The notes beneath the pieces were generated by a model. The model did not search any database and was not told the DNA's origin. It saw only the letters and a list, made by a program, of their open reading frames with translations. A program made the translations under genes and the position numbers. Of a stretch of 64,000 nt of DNA, positions 18,501-27,521 are shown piece after piece (position 1 is the stretch's first letter; the number at the start of each line of letters is the position of its first letter). The DNA comes from Mycobacterium sp. Z3061 (lineage in GTDB: Bacteria; Actinomycetota; Actinomycetes; Mycobacteriales; Mycobacteriaceae), in the NCBI RefSeq assembly GCF_031583025.1, contig NZ_CP134062.1, positions 3,534,001-3,598,000 of the forward strand, given 5' to 3'.

Positions 18501-18868
18501 GGGCGAAGCGCTTCGCAATTTACCAGGCCGGCTACGCCGGTTTGACCGACAAGCTGCGAGGAGCATTGCCGGCCAACGAATTTGACTGCGCCTGGGCCGA
18601 GGGCGAGGTGATGTGCGTTGATGAGGTGATCGCCCGGGAGACCAGGGCGCGCGGTGCGCGACAACGTCCCGACTCGGGATGGGCTTCGCTGACACCGGCC
18701 GAACTCGACGTGGTGCGGTTGGTGTGTGAGGGGCTGGGCAACAAGGAGATCGCCGCGCGCCTGTTCATCTCGCCGCGAACGGTTCAGGCCCACCTGTCGC
18801 ACGTCTTCACCAAGCTTGGCCTGGCCTCGCGCGTGCAGCTGGTACAGGAGGCTGCGCGGCACCAGTAG
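15572..18868 (+). CDS. Class III cyclase / NB-ARC-like ATPase / LuxR-HTH regulator, 1098 aa (Rv0386 type)
   Basis: Large signalling regulator. Residues 15-165 form a class III nucleotide cyclase domain (LLLADVEGSTRLW). Walker A GAGGVGKT lies near 230 with VLLVVDNCEHMLD as Walker B, then come TPR-like helices (about 600-1000), and a LuxR HTH occupies about 1035-1095 (LTPAELDVVRLVCEGLGNKEIA). Metal Asp26 and Asp71 are present. The substrate-specifying Lys and Asp are Gln67 and Asn116, the same pair and spacing I recall for Rv0386 (Gln57/Asn106). The transition-state Asn is Ser123, while Arg127 is kept, so cyclase activity may be weak. ATG at 15572 starts just before the domain. I do not recall such a gene here in M. 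tuberculosis. Confidence 0.92.
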   Translation: MSEINELELGLPEMLPTGTVTLLLADVEGSTRLWQTAPHEMADAIARLDRTLSRVVAEHGGVRPVEQGEGDSFVVAFTSAADAVACALDIQRAELAPIQVRIGVHSGDVQLRDEGNYIGATISKAGRLRDLAHGGQTLLSGAAAELAADALPADAWLVDLGTHRLRDLPRAERVMQLCHQDVTIEFPPLRVTDDVAVGSLPPRLTNFIGRRDELTELRTILSDNRLLTLTGAGGVGKTRLALELAMAAAGEFDGGAWYVDLAPIPHPDVLAVTFALALGLPDQPGLSTVDNVVRFISDRAVLLVVDNCEHMLDGTSSIVTDLLGRCRSAKVLATSREPLGVAGEVSWRVPSLSVDDDAVALFTDRAKRVRPDFRVSDDNVGVVREVCRRLDGLPLAIELAAARVRALSLPEIVAGLNDRFRLLTGGSRLAVRRQQTLHASVDWSHTLLTNEERALFHSTAVFAGGFDLDAACFVCGDGQAERFHVLDQLTLLVDKSLVVAEEGRLGTRYRLLETIRQYAQERLAASGDADAVRGRHRDHYLTMATALDAPQRTDYEHRLDQVEVEMDNLRAALGWCLETHDVERALTLASALVPLWRSRLRIREGQAWFDTVFADMAPDDEPPVDPPVRARALTDAATLGTWLGAACSMEYAQQALVIAREVDEPALLARALTSYGLIAGYSSANATEAQACFEEAGRLARELGDFWRLSQIYAWQSFAAISSGNARAVRAAAEQGRDIAESIGNAPDSRECRLGVGWAQLMEGDIAGAVAQFRELLAESQAARALFLAPACLHGLGSALAYAGQVADARAAAYAAIGAETDVGGPMQGIGNSALTLAELAAGDAAAARSASDAALREMSPQMTLAAGQRARGAEATLAMGDDATALAWADEAISRPSGWGVICGLVVRARVSLLRGRPAEAEHDARQSLSSAADNGFYLLVPDILESLAATLCGQGVHRDAARLLGAADAIRRGSGAKRFAIYQAGYAGLTDKLRGALPANEFDCAWAEGEVMCVDEVIARETRARGARQRPDSGWASLTPAELDVVRLVCEGLGNKEIAARLFISPRTVQAHLSHVFTKLGLASRVQLVQEAARHQ

Positions 18869-18900
18869 CGCCGGACGTGACGTCACTGTCACGCCCGGCG
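18869..18900. terminator. Hairpin between convergent regulator and lon
   Basis: Beginning at the base after the regulator TAG, an imperfect palindrome forms two 6-bp arms (CGCCGG/CCGGCG and CGTGAC/GTCACG) separated by a single mismatch, with a 6-nt loop. It sits in the 38-bp gap between the two convergent genes and can serve both strands. There is no U-tract, as is common in mycobacteria. Confidence 0.5.
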
Positions 18901-18906
18901 TTACGA

Positions 18907-21225
18907 TCAGGCCGCGGTCACCTGCGCGGGTGCTTCTTCCAGGGCCTGCGCGACGATCGCCGCGACATCCGTCATCGGCCGCACGTCGAGCGCTCCGAGG
19001 ACTTCGGCGGGCACGTCGTCCAGATCCGGCTCGTTGCGCGCCGGAATGAACACCGTCGAGAGCCCGGCACGCTGGGCGGCGAGCAGCTTCTGCTTGACAC
19101 CGCCGATCGGCAGCACCCGGCCGTTCAGCGTCACCTCACCGGTCATCCCGACATCCGAGCGCACCTGGCGCCCGGTGGCCATCGAGACCAGCGCGGTCAC
19201 CATGGTCACTCCCGCCGACGGACCGTCCTTGGGCACCGCGCCGGCCGGCACGTGCACGTGGATGCGGCGGTCCAGCAGCTTCGGGTCGACACCCAACTCA
19301 GCGGCGTGTGAGCGCACGTAGGACAGTGCGATCTGCGCCGACTCCTTCATGACGTCACCCAATTGACCGGTCAATTGCAGACCCGGCTCACCATCGGTGG
19401 CGCCGGCCTCGATGTACAGGACGTCGCCACCCAGGCCGGTGACGGCCAGGCCGGTGGCCACCCCGGGCACCGCGGTGCGCTCGGCCGATTCCGGCGTGAA
19501 GCGCGGGCGGCCCAGGTAGCCGACCAGATCCGGCTCGTCGACGGTGATCGGCTCACTATCGGCCGCGAGTTTGGTGGTCACCTTGCGCATCGCCTTGGCC
19601 AGTAGGCGTTCGAACTGCCGGACTCCCGGCTCGCGGGTGTAGTCCGCCGCGATCTTGCGCAGCGCGGCGTCGGTGACCGTGACCTCGTCCTCGGTCAGCG
19701 CCGCGCGATCCCGCTGCCGGGGGAGCAGGTAGTCGCGAGCGATGGCGACCTTGTCGTCCTCGGTGTACCCGTCGATCTGCACCAACTCCATGCGGTCCAG
19801 CAGCGCCGACGGGATGTTCTCGATCACGTTGGCGGTAGCCAGGAACACCACGTCGGACAGGTCCAGGTCCAGATCCAGATAGTGGTCGCGGAAGGTGTGG
19901 TTCTGCGCCGGGTCGAGGACCTCGAGCAGCGCCGCACTCGGGTCGCCCCGGTAGTCGGAGCCGACCTTGTCGATTTCATCCAGCAGCACAACGGGATTCA
20001 TCGAGCCCGCTTCACCGATGGCCCGCACGATGCGGCCGGGCAGCGCGCCCACGTAGGTGCGCCGGTGCCCGCGGATCTCCGCCTCGTCACGGACGCCACC
20101 GAGGGCAACACGCACGAACTTGCGTCCCAGAGCACGCGCCACGCTTTCGCCCAGCGAGGTCTTGCCGACCCCGGGGGGACCGGCCAGCACCATCACCGCG
20201 CCGGAGCCACGGCCGCCCACCAGCTGCAGACCGCGCTGCGCACGGCGGGTGCGCACGGCCAGGTATTCGACGATGCGGTCCTTTACGTCGTCCAGCCCGT
20301 GGTGGTCGGCGTCCAGAATCGCCCGCGCGCCGGTCAGGTCCGTCGAGTCCTCGGTGCGGACATTCCACGGCAGGTCGAGCACGGTGTCCAGCCAGGTGCG
20401 GATCCAGCCGCTTTCCGGGCTCTGGTCGCTGGCCCGCTCCAGCTTGCCGACCTCGCGCAGCGCGGCCTCGCGCACCTTCTCGGGTAGCTCGGCGGCCTCG
20501 ACGCGGGCCCGGTAGTCCTCAGACCCGTCCGGCTCGCCCTCGCCGAGTTCTTTGCGGATGGCCGCCAGCTGCTGGCGCAGCAGGAACTCCTTCTGCGTCT
20601 TCTCCATGCCTTCGCGGACGTCTTCGGCGATCTTGTCGTTGACCTCGGTCTCGGCCAGGTGCTCGCCGGTCCACTCGATCAGGACGCGCAGCCGCTCGGC
20701 GACATCCACTGTCTCCAGCAATTGCCGCTTCTGCACATCGCTGAGGTATGAGGCGTATCCCGAGGTGTCCGCCAGCGCGGACGGGTCGGTCAGGCTGTTG
20801 ACGTAGTCGACGATCTGCCAGGCCTCGCGGCGTTGCAGGATCGCCAGCAGCACCTTCTTGTATTCGGCTGCCAGCGCCTTGACCTCGTCGGTCACCTCGG
20901 TTTCGGCGACCTCGGTCACCTCGACCCACAGCGCCGCGCCGGGACCCGATGCGCCCGCACCGATCTGCGCGCGATTCTCACCTCGCACGACGGCGGCACT
21001 GCCGCCTCCGGGCATCCGTCCCACCTGCAAGATCTTCGCGATCACCCCGTGCGAGGGGTACCGGTCGTCCAACCGGGGCGCGATCAGCAACTGCCCCGAA
21101 TCGCTTGCCCGTGCAGCGTCTATTGCCGCTCGTGCGGCCTCGTCCAGTGCAATCGGCACCACCATCCCGGGCAAAACGATGGTGTCGGTAACGAACAGCA
21201 CGGGAACCGATGTGGCTTCAGCCAT
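18907..21225 (-). CDS. lon: ATP-dependent protease Lon, 772 aa
   Basis: Cytosolic AAA+ serine protease for misfolded and regulatory proteins. The N-terminal substrate domain (1-200, starting VPVLFVTDTIVLPGMVVP) is followed by a coiled-coil linker, Walker A GPPGVGKTSLGESVARAL near residue 350 and Walker B VVLLDEIDKVG. The protease domain carries the catalytic serine in PKDGPSAGVTM and Lys in GGVKQKLLAA. ATG at 21225 has GGAGG seven bases upstream and agrees with the usual actinobacterial length; longer readings lose this site. Lon is present in M. smegmatis and, as I recall, absent from M. tuberculosis. Confidence 0.96.
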   Translation of the reverse strand: MAEATSVPVLFVTDTIVLPGMVVPIALDEAARAAIDAARASDSGQLLIAPRLDDRYPSHGVIAKILQVGRMPGGGSAAVVRGENRAQIGAGASGPGAALWVEVTEVAETEVTDEVKALAAEYKKVLLAILQRREAWQIVDYVNSLTDPSALADTSGYASYLSDVQKRQLLETVDVAERLRVLIEWTGEHLAETEVNDKIAEDVREGMEKTQKEFLLRQQLAAIRKELGEGEPDGSEDYRARVEAAELPEKVREAALREVGKLERASDQSPESGWIRTWLDTVLDLPWNVRTEDSTDLTGARAILDADHHGLDDVKDRIVEYLAVRTRRAQRGLQLVGGRGSGAVMVLAGPPGVGKTSLGESVARALGRKFVRVALGGVRDEAEIRGHRRTYVGALPGRIVRAIGEAGSMNPVVLLDEIDKVGSDYRGDPSAALLEVLDPAQNHTFRDHYLDLDLDLSDVVFLATANVIENIPSALLDRMELVQIDGYTEDDKVAIARDYLLPRQRDRAALTEDEVTVTDAALRKIAADYTREPGVRQFERLLAKAMRKVTTKLAADSEPITVDEPDLVGYLGRPRFTPESAERTAVPGVATGLAVTGLGGDVLYIEAGATDGEPGLQLTGQLGDVMKESAQIALSYVRSHAAELGVDPKLLDRRIHVHVPAGAVPKDGPSAGVTMVTALVSMATGRQVRSDVGMTGEVTLNGRVLPIGGVKQKLLAAQRAGLSTVFIPARNEPDLDDVPAEVLGALDVRPMTDVAAIVAQALEEAPAQVTAA

Positions 21226-21312
21226 CAATCCTCCAAAAGTTGAGTCTGCTTCGCTAAACCCAGGCGGGCGCCGATTTGTTCCGAATGCGGGGCCGCACCG
21301 CGCGATAATCGG

Positions 21313-22434
21313 GTGGTGCCGCTCACACCTGACCCCGAGATCCTCCAATCGGCAGCGAGAGAGCTCGGCCCGAAGGCTGCGGTTACCTTCCTGGTCGGCG
21401 ACGACGCGGTGACCTATTCCGTCGCCGATAAGACCATCCGCGTCGATGCGGCAACGGCGGACAGCCCTGTGGTGGTTCGCCTGTCGCGGCAGGCCTGGGC
21501 CGACCTGGTGGGCCAGGTTCGCACCGCCATCAACCTGCTGCTGAGCAATGAACTCGCCTTCGAGCGGGGAGGATTCGAGCAGCTGGCCGACTGGGACCCG
21601 ATCCTGCGGTACCTGCACGCCGGGGTACCGCCCTACGACCCGGCCCGCGCCGACTTTCACGGTCGCGACCCGGGCGCCACCTTCACCCTCGACGCCGATG
21701 ACGCCGAACTGGCCGCCCAACTGCGGACCATGGGTTATCTGCACGTCAAGTCGGTGTTCAGTGCCGACGAGATGCGGGCGGCCAACCACGAGGTGGACCG
21801 GCTGGCGGCACAAGCCCGGCCGGGAGACGACGAGTCCTGGTGGGTGACCGCCGGCGACGGGGTGAGCGTGCTGTGCCGGTTGGTGTACGCGACGTTGCGC
21901 TCACCGGCACTAGCCGCGCTGGAACATGATCCGCGGGTGCGCAGGCTCGGCACCCTGATCGACCCCGCGCTGCGCGCGGCTCCCGATCGGATGGAAGGCA
22001 GCGCGGTGCTGCTCAAAGTGCCGGGCAAAACCAGTGGGCTGTCCAACATTCCGTGGCACCAGGACTGCGGCATGGGTGGCCACGCGATCATGTGCCCGGC
22101 GGTCAGCGTCGGTATCCAGCTCACCGGATCGGACTCCTCGACCGGCAACTTGCAGGTGGTACCCGGCAGTCACGGCCAGGCCATCCATTACCGGTGGGAG
22201 CAGCGGCTCGATCGGGTTCCGGTGGTCAGCATCGACACCGCGCCGGGTGACGTGACAGTACACATCCAGGACCTGATGCACGCCTCACCCGAGCCGACCG
22301 GCGCCGGTGGGCGGCGCACCATGTACGTCACGCACTATCCGCCGGCTCTGTTCGACCACGTCGGGCCGGGTCAGGCCTTCAACGACCTGGTTCGCAACCG
22401 CGTTATCGCGGCGCCAGTCGTCTCAGCTGAGTGA
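21313..22434 (+). CDS. Phytanoyl-CoA dioxygenase-family protein with N-terminal SCP2-like part, 373 aa
   Basis: Residues 1-110 look like a sterol-carrier/SCP2-type lipid-binding module ([37 protein letters not shown]). Residues 135-373 are a PhyH-like Fe(II)/2-oxoglutarate dioxygenase. The metal HxD is in [25 protein letters not shown] follows, and the distal His is in [11 protein letters not shown] with Arg for 2-oxoglutarate a few residues later ([11 protein letters not shown]). It probably hydroxylates an acyl or lipid substrate. GTG at 21313 or GTG 21316 may be the start. The 3' end overlaps the convergent lldD2 gene by 32 bp. Confidence 0.85.
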   Translation: MVPLTPDPEILQSAARELGPKAAVTFLVGDDAVTYSVADKTIRVDAATADSPVVVRLSRQAWADLVGQVRTAINLLLSNELAFERGGFEQLADWDPILRYLHAGVPPYDPARADFHGRDPGATFTLDADDAELAAQLRTMGYLHVKSVFSADEMRAANHEVDRLAAQARPGDDESWWVTAGDGVSVLCRLVYATLRSPALAALEHDPRVRRLGTLIDPALRAAPDRMEGSAVLLKVPGKTSGLSNIPWHQDCGMGGHAIMCPAVSVGIQLTGSDSSTGNLQVVPGSHGQAIHYRWEQRLDRVPVVSIDTAPGDVTVHIQDLMHASPEPTGAGGRRTMYVTHYPPALFDHVGPGQAFNDLVRNRVIAAPVVSAE

Positions 22435-23635
22435 CGTGCTTTGGCGAAAGTTCTTGCAGGCAGGTCACACCCAGCAACCCCATGGTGCGGATGATCCCGC
22501 TCTGCAGAATGTCGATCGCCCGCCGGACACCCGCCTCACCACCGGCCATCAACCCGTAGAGGTAGGCGCGCCCAACCAGCGTGCAGCGCGCCCCCAGGGC
22601 GATCGCCGCGACGATGTCTGCGCCGGACATGATGCCGGTGTCCATCAGGATCTCGGTGTCGCCGCCCAGTTCGCGGGCCACCGCGGGCAAGAGATGGAAC
22701 GGCACCGGCGCCCGATCAAGTTGGCGCCCACCGTGATTGGACACGACAATCCCGTCCACGCCCCGGTCGACGACAGCGCGGGCGTCGTCGAGCGTCTGAA
22801 TGCCCTTGACGACAACCTTGCCCGGCCACTTGGACTTGATCCAGGCCAGGTCGTCGAAAGTGACGCTGGGATCGAACATGGTGTTCAGGTACTCGCCGAC
22901 GGTGCCCGACCACCGGTCCAGAGACGCAAACGACAGCGGTTCGGTGGTCAGCAGGTCGAACCACCAGTGCGGATGCGGGACGGCATCGAGCACGGTGCGC
23001 ACCGTCAACGCCGGTGGGATCGACATGCCGTTGCGCACATCACGCAACCTGGCTCCGGCCACCGGAACGTCCACCGTCACCAGCATCGTGTCGAAGCCTG
23101 CGTCGGCCGCCCGCCGCACCAGCTCCATCGACCGCTCGCGATCACGCCACATGTAGAGCTGAAACCACTTGCGTCCCTGTGGGGCGGCGGCCACCAGGTC
23201 TTCGATCGCGGTAGTCCCCAGCGTGGACAGCGAGAACGGAATGCCGGCCGAGGCCGCGGCCCGGGCCCCGGCGATCTCACCCGCGGTGTGCATCAAGCGG
23301 GTGAATCCGGTCGGTGCGATCCCGAACGGCAGGGCCACCGGTTGGCCCAGCACGTCCCAACCTGCCGTCACATTGGTCACGTCGCGCAGAATGGTCGGAT
23401 GAAACTCTATGTCGCGGAACGCTTGTCGAGCCCGCGCGATGGAAAGCTCATCCTCGGCGGCACCGTCGGTGTAGTCGAAGGCTGCCTTCGGGGTGCGCCG
23501 CTTGGCAATACGGCGCAGGTCCTCGATGGTCAGCGCGGCGTCCAGGCGCCGTCTGGTGCGATCGAACTGAGGCTTCTTGAATTGCAGCAACGGAGCCAGG
23601 TCCCGCACTCTGGGCACCTGCCGCTTGACCGTCAT
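22403..23635 (-). CDS. lldD2: FMN-dependent L-lactate dehydrogenase LldD2, 410 aa
   Basis: Alpha-hydroxyacid dehydrogenase with an FMN TIM barrel that oxidises L-lactate to pyruvate and feeds the respiratory chain at the membrane. It shows [31 protein letters not shown] (FMN), [25 protein letters not shown], and the catalytic [12 protein letters not shown] with the base His and Arg. The C-terminus closes with [21 protein letters not shown] at 23635 gives 410 aa, near the 414 aa recalled for LldD2 (Rv1872c). It lies 33 bp from the divergent DUF1810 gene. Confidence 0.93.
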   Translation of the reverse strand: MTVKRQVPRVRDLAPLLQFKKPQFDRTRRRLDAALTIEDLRRIAKRRTPKAAFDYTDGAAEDELSIARARQAFRDIEFHPTILRDVTNVTAGWDVLGQPVALPFGIAPTGFTRLMHTAGEIAGARAAASAGIPFSLSTLGTTAIEDLVAAAPQGRKWFQLYMWRDRERSMELVRRAADAGFDTMLVTVDVPVAGARLRDVRNGMSIPPALTVRTVLDAVPHPHWWFDLLTTEPLSFASLDRWSGTVGEYLNTMFDPSVTFDDLAWIKSKWPGKVVVKGIQTLDDARAVVDRGVDGIVVSNHGGRQLDRAPVPFHLLPAVARELGGDTEILMDTGIMSGADIVAAIALGARCTLVGRAYLYGLMAGGEAGVRRAIDILQSGIIRTMGLLGVTCLQELSPKHVTQLRRLAPR

Positions 23636-23668
23636 CGCTTCATCTAACCAGTGTGCGACCGTGGAGAG

Positions 23669-24082
23669 ATGTCTGATTTGCAGCGCTTCGTGGACGCGCA
23701 GGACCGGGTGTACGACAACGTGCTGGACGAACTGCGGGCCGGGCGCAAACGCAGTCACTGGATGTGGTTCGTGTTCCCGCAGATTCGCGGACTGGGCAGC
23801 AGCCCGACCGCCCAGCACTACGGAATCGCCTCAGTCGCGGAAGCACGGGCCTACCTGGACCACTCGGTGCTGGGGCCACGACTGCGCGAGTGCGTGGCTC
23901 TGGTCAACGCGGTCGAAGGCCGCTCGGCGGAGCAGGTCTTCGGTTGGCCCGACGACCTCAAGCTGCGTTCGTCGGTGACGCTGTTCGCCCACGCCACCGA
24001 TGACAATGGGGACTTCCTGGCGTTGCTCGACAAGTACTACGGCGGGGAGCAGGATCCGCTGACGCTGGAGCGCTTGGGCTAG
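23669..24082 (+). CDS. DUF1810 family protein, 137 aa (Rv1873-like)
   Basis: Cytosolic helical protein of the DUF1810 family. It begins [20 protein letters not shown], carries [19 protein letters not shown] (the signature), then [18 protein letters not shown] and [23 protein letters not shown] at 23669 starts at the domain; GTG at 23651 would add six residues and is possible, since the GGAGAG before the ATG is too close to serve as its ribosome site. The Rv1873 structure is known but its function is not. The stop overlaps the convergent GH13 stop by 4 bp. Confidence 0.9.
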   Translation: MSDLQRFVDAQDRVYDNVLDELRAGRKRSHWMWFVFPQIRGLGSSPTAQHYGIASVAEARAYLDHSVLGPRLRECVALVNAVEGRSAEQVFGWPDDLKLRSSVTLFAHATDDNGDFLALLDKYYGGEQDPLTLERLG

Positions 24083-25356
24083 GGACGCAGAATCCGCCAG
24101 CCGTGCGGTTCGATCTCCACGGTGTCGACGACCTCGTCGGGAGGCGCCGTCGAGCCCGCGATCAGGCGGGCGCGTGGCGTGCCGAGCTTCGGTAGCGACA
24201 GCCGCAGCGGCTCGTTGTCGATGTTGAGGGCGACCAGCAGCGCGTCCTGGCCACTGCGGGTTTTGTAAACGTAATGCTTGTTTTCCAGGCGCACGGCGCT
24301 GGTCGTCGCCCGGTGCAACCAGGGGTGGCGGCGGCGCAATCCGACCAGGTACTGGTACAGAGCCCAGACTTCGGCCCCGGATTGGTCCAAAGAGATTGTG
24401 GGAGAAGGAAACTCGGGACGTACCGCGTCGTCACCTCCGTACCGTTCTTCCTTGACCCCGCGGAAACCGAATTCGTCGCCGGCATAGATGGTGGGCACCC
24501 CGCCGATGGTCAGCAGGATCACCAGCGCGTGGGCCGGGTGAGCGGGGTTTTCGAGGCGGCTGGCGATCCGGGTGACGTCGTGGTTGCCGATGAATGTCTG
24601 CGGCACAAAGGTTTCCAGAAAGTCGTTGTGCCGTTGCAGCGCATGGTCCAGCTCGAAGAAATTGCCGTCGTTGAGACTGCTCCAGACGGCCTTCCACAGC
24701 TCGTACTGGGTGGCGGAGTCGAACCGCGCCGACTCGACGACCGCGGCATAGTCGCCGTGGATCAACTCGCCGACGAACCACGCGTCCGGCTGGCGCTCGC
24801 GGACCTTGGGCAGCACCTGCGCCCAGAACCGTTGCGGCACGGTGTAAGCCGCATCAAGACGCCAACCGTCGGCACCGCGCTCGAGCCAGTGTGACATGAC
24901 GTCGGTGACGTAGTCGGCGACCGCCGGGTCTTTGTGGTTGAGGGTGATCAACTCCGCATGGCCCTCGAAGTTGTCGCCACTGAACCAGTGCGCCGATTCC
25001 GGGTCGCCATAGCGCGCGAAGTCCGCACCGACGTGATTGAAGACGCCGTCCAGCAGCACGCGCAAGCCCCGTTGCCGCGCCTGCTCGATCAGATAGTCGA
25101 AGTCGGCGTCGTCACCTAGGCGCGGGTCGATCCGGAAGTGATCGGTGGTGTCGTAGCCATGGGTGCGCGAGTGAAAGATCGGTCCCAGTGCGACGCCGGA
25201 TGCGCCGAGCGCGATCGCGTGGTCGAACCAGTCGACGAGCCGGCGCAGCCGGTGTTCCCCCGGGTCCGGCGGGGCTTCCGAAGGGTAGGCCCCGACGAAG
25301 CCCAGGGGATACACCTGCCACCAGATCGAGTGCTCGATCCAGGAGGGTCCGGTCAC
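24079..25356 (-). CDS. Glycoside hydrolase family 13 alpha-amylase-like enzyme, 425 aa
   Basis: GH13 (beta/alpha)8 enzyme acting on alpha-glucans or alpha-glucosides. The four GH13 regions are visible: LLDGVFNHVG (I), DGWRLDAAY with the nucleophile Asp (II), WFVGELIHGDY with the acid/base Glu (III) and FIGNHDVTRIAS with the third Asp (IV). The final 80 residues are the C-terminal beta domain. At 425 aa it is short, and no signal peptide is seen, so it is cytosolic and may act on maltodextrins or trehalose. GTG 25356 lies 8 bp after the ahpD stop, which places it at the end of the ahpC-ahpD transcript. Confidence 0.92.
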   Translation of the reverse strand: MTGPSWIEHSIWWQVYPLGFVGAYPSEAPPDPGEHRLRRLVDWFDHAIALGASGVALGPIFHSRTHGYDTTDHFRIDPRLGDDADFDYLIEQARQRGLRVLLDGVFNHVGADFARYGDPESAHWFSGDNFEGHAELITLNHKDPAVADYVTDVMSHWLERGADGWRLDAAYTVPQRFWAQVLPKVRERQPDAWFVGELIHGDYAAVVESARFDSATQYELWKAVWSSLNDGNFFELDHALQRHNDFLETFVPQTFIGNHDVTRIASRLENPAHPAHALVILLTIGGVPTIYAGDEFGFRGVKEERYGGDDAVRPEFPSPTISLDQSGAEVWALYQYLVGLRRRHPWLHRATTSAVRLENKHYVYKTRSGQDALLVALNIDNEPLRLSLPKLGTPRARLIAGSTAPPDEVVDTVEIEPHGWRILRP

Positions 25357-25364
25357 CTTGGTGA

Positions 25365-25901
25365 TCAGCCGACTGCCGCCAGTGTCTGGGCCGCGCTTAT
25401 TGCCTGTGCCACACCGGAAACGATAGCGGCGACCTTGAGTGCCTCGAGAATGGCCTCGCGGCTCACTCCCGACTCGCGCAACGTGTGCTCGTGGGCAACC
25501 ACGCAGTGACCGCAGCCGTTGATCGAGGACACCGCGAAGCTCCAGAGCTCGAAGTTGGCCTTGTCCACACCGGGATTGCCGATGATGTTCATCCGCAGCC
25601 CCGCGCGCAGATCGTCGTAGGCCCCTTCCAGAAAGCCGCGGCCACGGTAGAACACGTTGTTCATTCCCATGATGGACGCGGCTCCCAGGGCGGCGTTGTA
25701 GGCCTGCTCAGAGAGTGTGTCGGCCGCTTCGGCGCCGATCTCGCCCAGCACCTGGGCGTTGCGACTCGCCGCGGCACACGCCAGCAGCGTGCCCCACAAC
25801 TGCTCTTCGTTCAGCACCGTGGTGCGGACGATGGAGCCGAGGTTGAGCTTGAGGTCCTTGGCGTATTCGGGCAGGGCGGCTTTGAGATTCTCGACGCTCA
25901 T
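25365..25901 (-). CDS. ahpD: Alkyl hydroperoxide reductase AhpD, 178 aa
   Basis: Thiol-dependent peroxidase partner that reduces AhpC with electrons delivered through lipoamide/Lpd in mycobacteria. The CxxC active site is Cys130-Gly-His-Cys133 within [13 protein letters not shown], with supporting Glu118 and His137, all at the positions I recall for the M. tuberculosis enzyme. It is full length. It starts 9 bp after the ahpC stop and precedes the GH13 gene by 8 bp. The operon faces away from oxyR. Confidence 0.97.
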   Translation of the reverse strand: MSVENLKAALPEYAKDLKLNLGSIVRTTVLNEEQLWGTLLACAAASRNAQVLGEIGAEAADTLSEQAYNAALGAASIMGMNNVFYRGRGFLEGAYDDLRAGLRMNIIGNPGVDKANFELWSFAVSSINGCGHCVVAHEHTLRESGVSREAILEALKVAAIVSGVAQAISAAQTLAAVG

Positions 25902-25910
25902 CAGGCCTCC

Positions 25911-26498
25911 TTACGCCGAAGCCTTCAGCAGCTCGCCGGCGTCGATCGTCGGGTCACCCTTGCGCCAGTTGCACGCACACAACTCATCCGACTGCAGCGC
26001 GTCCAGCACCCGCAGCACCTCGTCGACGTTACGCCCCACGGAACCGGCCGTGGCAGAGACGAATTGGATCTCGTTGTTCGGGTCGACGATGAAGGTGACG
26101 CGGTCGGCGACTCCGTCGGCGTTGAGCACCCCGGTGGCCTGCGACAGTTCCCGCTTGATGTCAGACAGCATCGGGAAAGGCAGCTTCTTGAGATCCTCGT
26201 GCTGCGCCCGCCATTGGAAGTGCACGAACTCGCTGTCGATCGAGACGCCCAGCACCTGCGCGTCGCGGTCCTCGAACTCGTCGTTCAGCTTGCCGAAGGC
26301 GGCGATCTCGGTGGGGCACACGAAGGTGAAGTCCTTGGGCCAGAAGAACACGATGCGCCACTTGCCCGGGTGGTCGTCACTGGTAATGGTGGTGAAGTAG
26401 TCGCCCGGCTGCTGCGCGTCGACCTTGGACAGGTCACCGCCGATGAGTGCGGTCAACTGGTATGCCGGGAATTGCTGGCCAATCGTCAACAAAGACAT
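25911..26498 (-). CDS. ahpC: Peroxiredoxin AhpC, 195 aa
   Basis: Typical 2-Cys peroxiredoxin that reduces alkyl hydroperoxides and peroxynitrite in the cytosol. The peroxidatic cysteine is Cys61 in [12 protein letters not shown]. The C-terminal resolving cysteines are Cys174 and Cys176 ([10 protein letters not shown]), the three-cysteine arrangement of mycobacterial AhpC. ATG at 26498 is preceded on its strand by AAGGAG. It is divergent from oxyR with 102 bp between start codons, so OxyR control is expected. Confidence 0.98.
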   Translation of the reverse strand: MSLLTIGQQFPAYQLTALIGGDLSKVDAQQPGDYFTTITSDDHPGKWRIVFFWPKDFTFVCPTEIAAFGKLNDEFEDRDAQVLGVSIDSEFVHFQWRAQHEDLKKLPFPMLSDIKRELSQATGVLNADGVADRVTFIVDPNNEIQFVSATAGSVGRNVDEVLRVLDALQSDELCACNWRKGDPTIDAGELLKASA

Positions 26499-26600
26499 AT
26501 CGCTCCTTATCTGGATTCATTCAAGATTAGGTGGTCTGCCACCATGGTGCCCCGGGTTCGCTTTGAAGTAAAGGTGATTTGTCGCACTACACTGATAGGT
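26499..26600. promoter_or_regulatory. ahpC-oxyR divergent promoter region with a candidate OxyR dyad
   Basis: The 102-bp gap separates two divergent start codons and must hold both promoters. A near-dyad CTTATCT (26506-26512) / AGATTAG (26524-26530) is present, with 6 of 7 positions complementary, but its left arm overlaps the ahpC ribosome site. A second AT-rich patch, ACTGATAGG, lies just before the oxyR ATG. LysR regulators bind T-N11-A dyads in such gaps; which element OxyR uses here cannot be decided by eye. Confidence 0.5.
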
Positions 26601-27512
26601 ATGACCGATAAGAGTTTCCAACCTACGCTGGCCGGCCTGCGGGCCTTCGTGGCGGTCGCGCAGAAACAGCATTTCGGCAGCGCCGCAACGACTCTCGGCG
26701 TCAGCCAATCGACGTTATCGCAGGCGCTCGCGACGCTCGAGACCGGGCTGGGCACCAACCTCGTCGAGCGTTCCACCCGCAGGGTTCGCATCACGGCCGA
26801 AGGTGAACAGCTACTGCCGCTGGCCCGCGCCGTCGTCGACGCGGCCGAATCATTCACCCGCGCCGCCGCCGGTGCCGGCGATCCGCTGGCCGGCACGATC
26901 CGGCTCGGCCTGATCCCGACGGTGGCGCCCTACGTGCTGCCCGCCGTTCTGGCCGGGCTGCCGCGGCGCCTGCCCGACCTGACACTGCGGGTCGTCGAGG
27001 ACAAGACCGATCGCCTGCTCGGCCTGCTGCGCGACGGCGCGCTGGACGCGGCGCTGATCGCGCTGCCCGCCGGCTCGGCGGGCCTCACCGCCATTGCCAT
27101 GTACGACGAGGATTTCGTCTTGGCCCTGCCTCCCGGACATGCACTGTCGGGCCGGCAGCGGGTGCCCGCCGCGGTGCTGGCGGAAATGCCGCTGCTACTG
27201 CTGGATGAGGGCCACTGTCTGCGCGACCAGGCGCTGGACGCATGCCGGGAGGCCGGGGTGCGCGCCGAGCCGGTTGACACCCGGGCGGCTTCGCTGGCGA
27301 CGGCCGTGCAGTGCGTGGCCGGAGGATTGGGCGTGACACTGATCCCGCAGACCGCCGTCGCGGTCGAAACCGCGCGCAGCAGTGTCGGTCTCGCCCGGTT
27401 CGCCGCACCGCGCCCGCACCGGCGGATCGGTCTGGTGTTTCGTTCCACGTCTGGCCGCGACGAGTCCTATCGCCGGCTGGCCGGGATCATCGCCGAACTG
27501 ATCGGGGGTTAG
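26601..27512 (+). CDS. oxyR: Hydrogen-peroxide sensor OxyR, LysR family, 303 aa, apparently intact
   Basis: LysR-type activator. The winged HTH occupies residues 7-66 ([20 protein letters not shown]...[11 protein letters not shown]). The effector domain carries the redox cysteines of the OxyR family, Cys206 and Cys215, in [15 protein letters not shown]. No stop or frameshift interrupts it, in contrast to the multiply mutated oxyR of M. tuberculosis. ATG at 26601 is well placed. It probably activates ahpC divergently. The EthD-type gene follows after 9 bp, so oxyR heads a plus-strand operon reaching the enoyl-CoA hydratase. Confidence 0.96.
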   Translation: MTDKSFQPTLAGLRAFVAVAQKQHFGSAATTLGVSQSTLSQALATLETGLGTNLVERSTRRVRITAEGEQLLPLARAVVDAAESFTRAAAGAGDPLAGTIRLGLIPTVAPYVLPAVLAGLPRRLPDLTLRVVEDKTDRLLGLLRDGALDAALIALPAGSAGLTAIAMYDEDFVLALPPGHALSGRQRVPAAVLAEMPLLLLDEGHCLRDQALDACREAGVRAEPVDTRAASLATAVQCVAGGLGVTLIPQTAVAVETARSSVGLARFAAPRPHRRIGLVFRSTSGRDESYRRLAGIIAELIGG

Positions 27513-27521
27513 GTTCGCCTG

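Noticed and set aside
18907-21813. Lon reading frame extended upstream to 968 aa
   Set aside because: The extension overlaps the divergent PhyH gene, lacks Lon similarity and bypasses the GGAGG-ATG at 21225.
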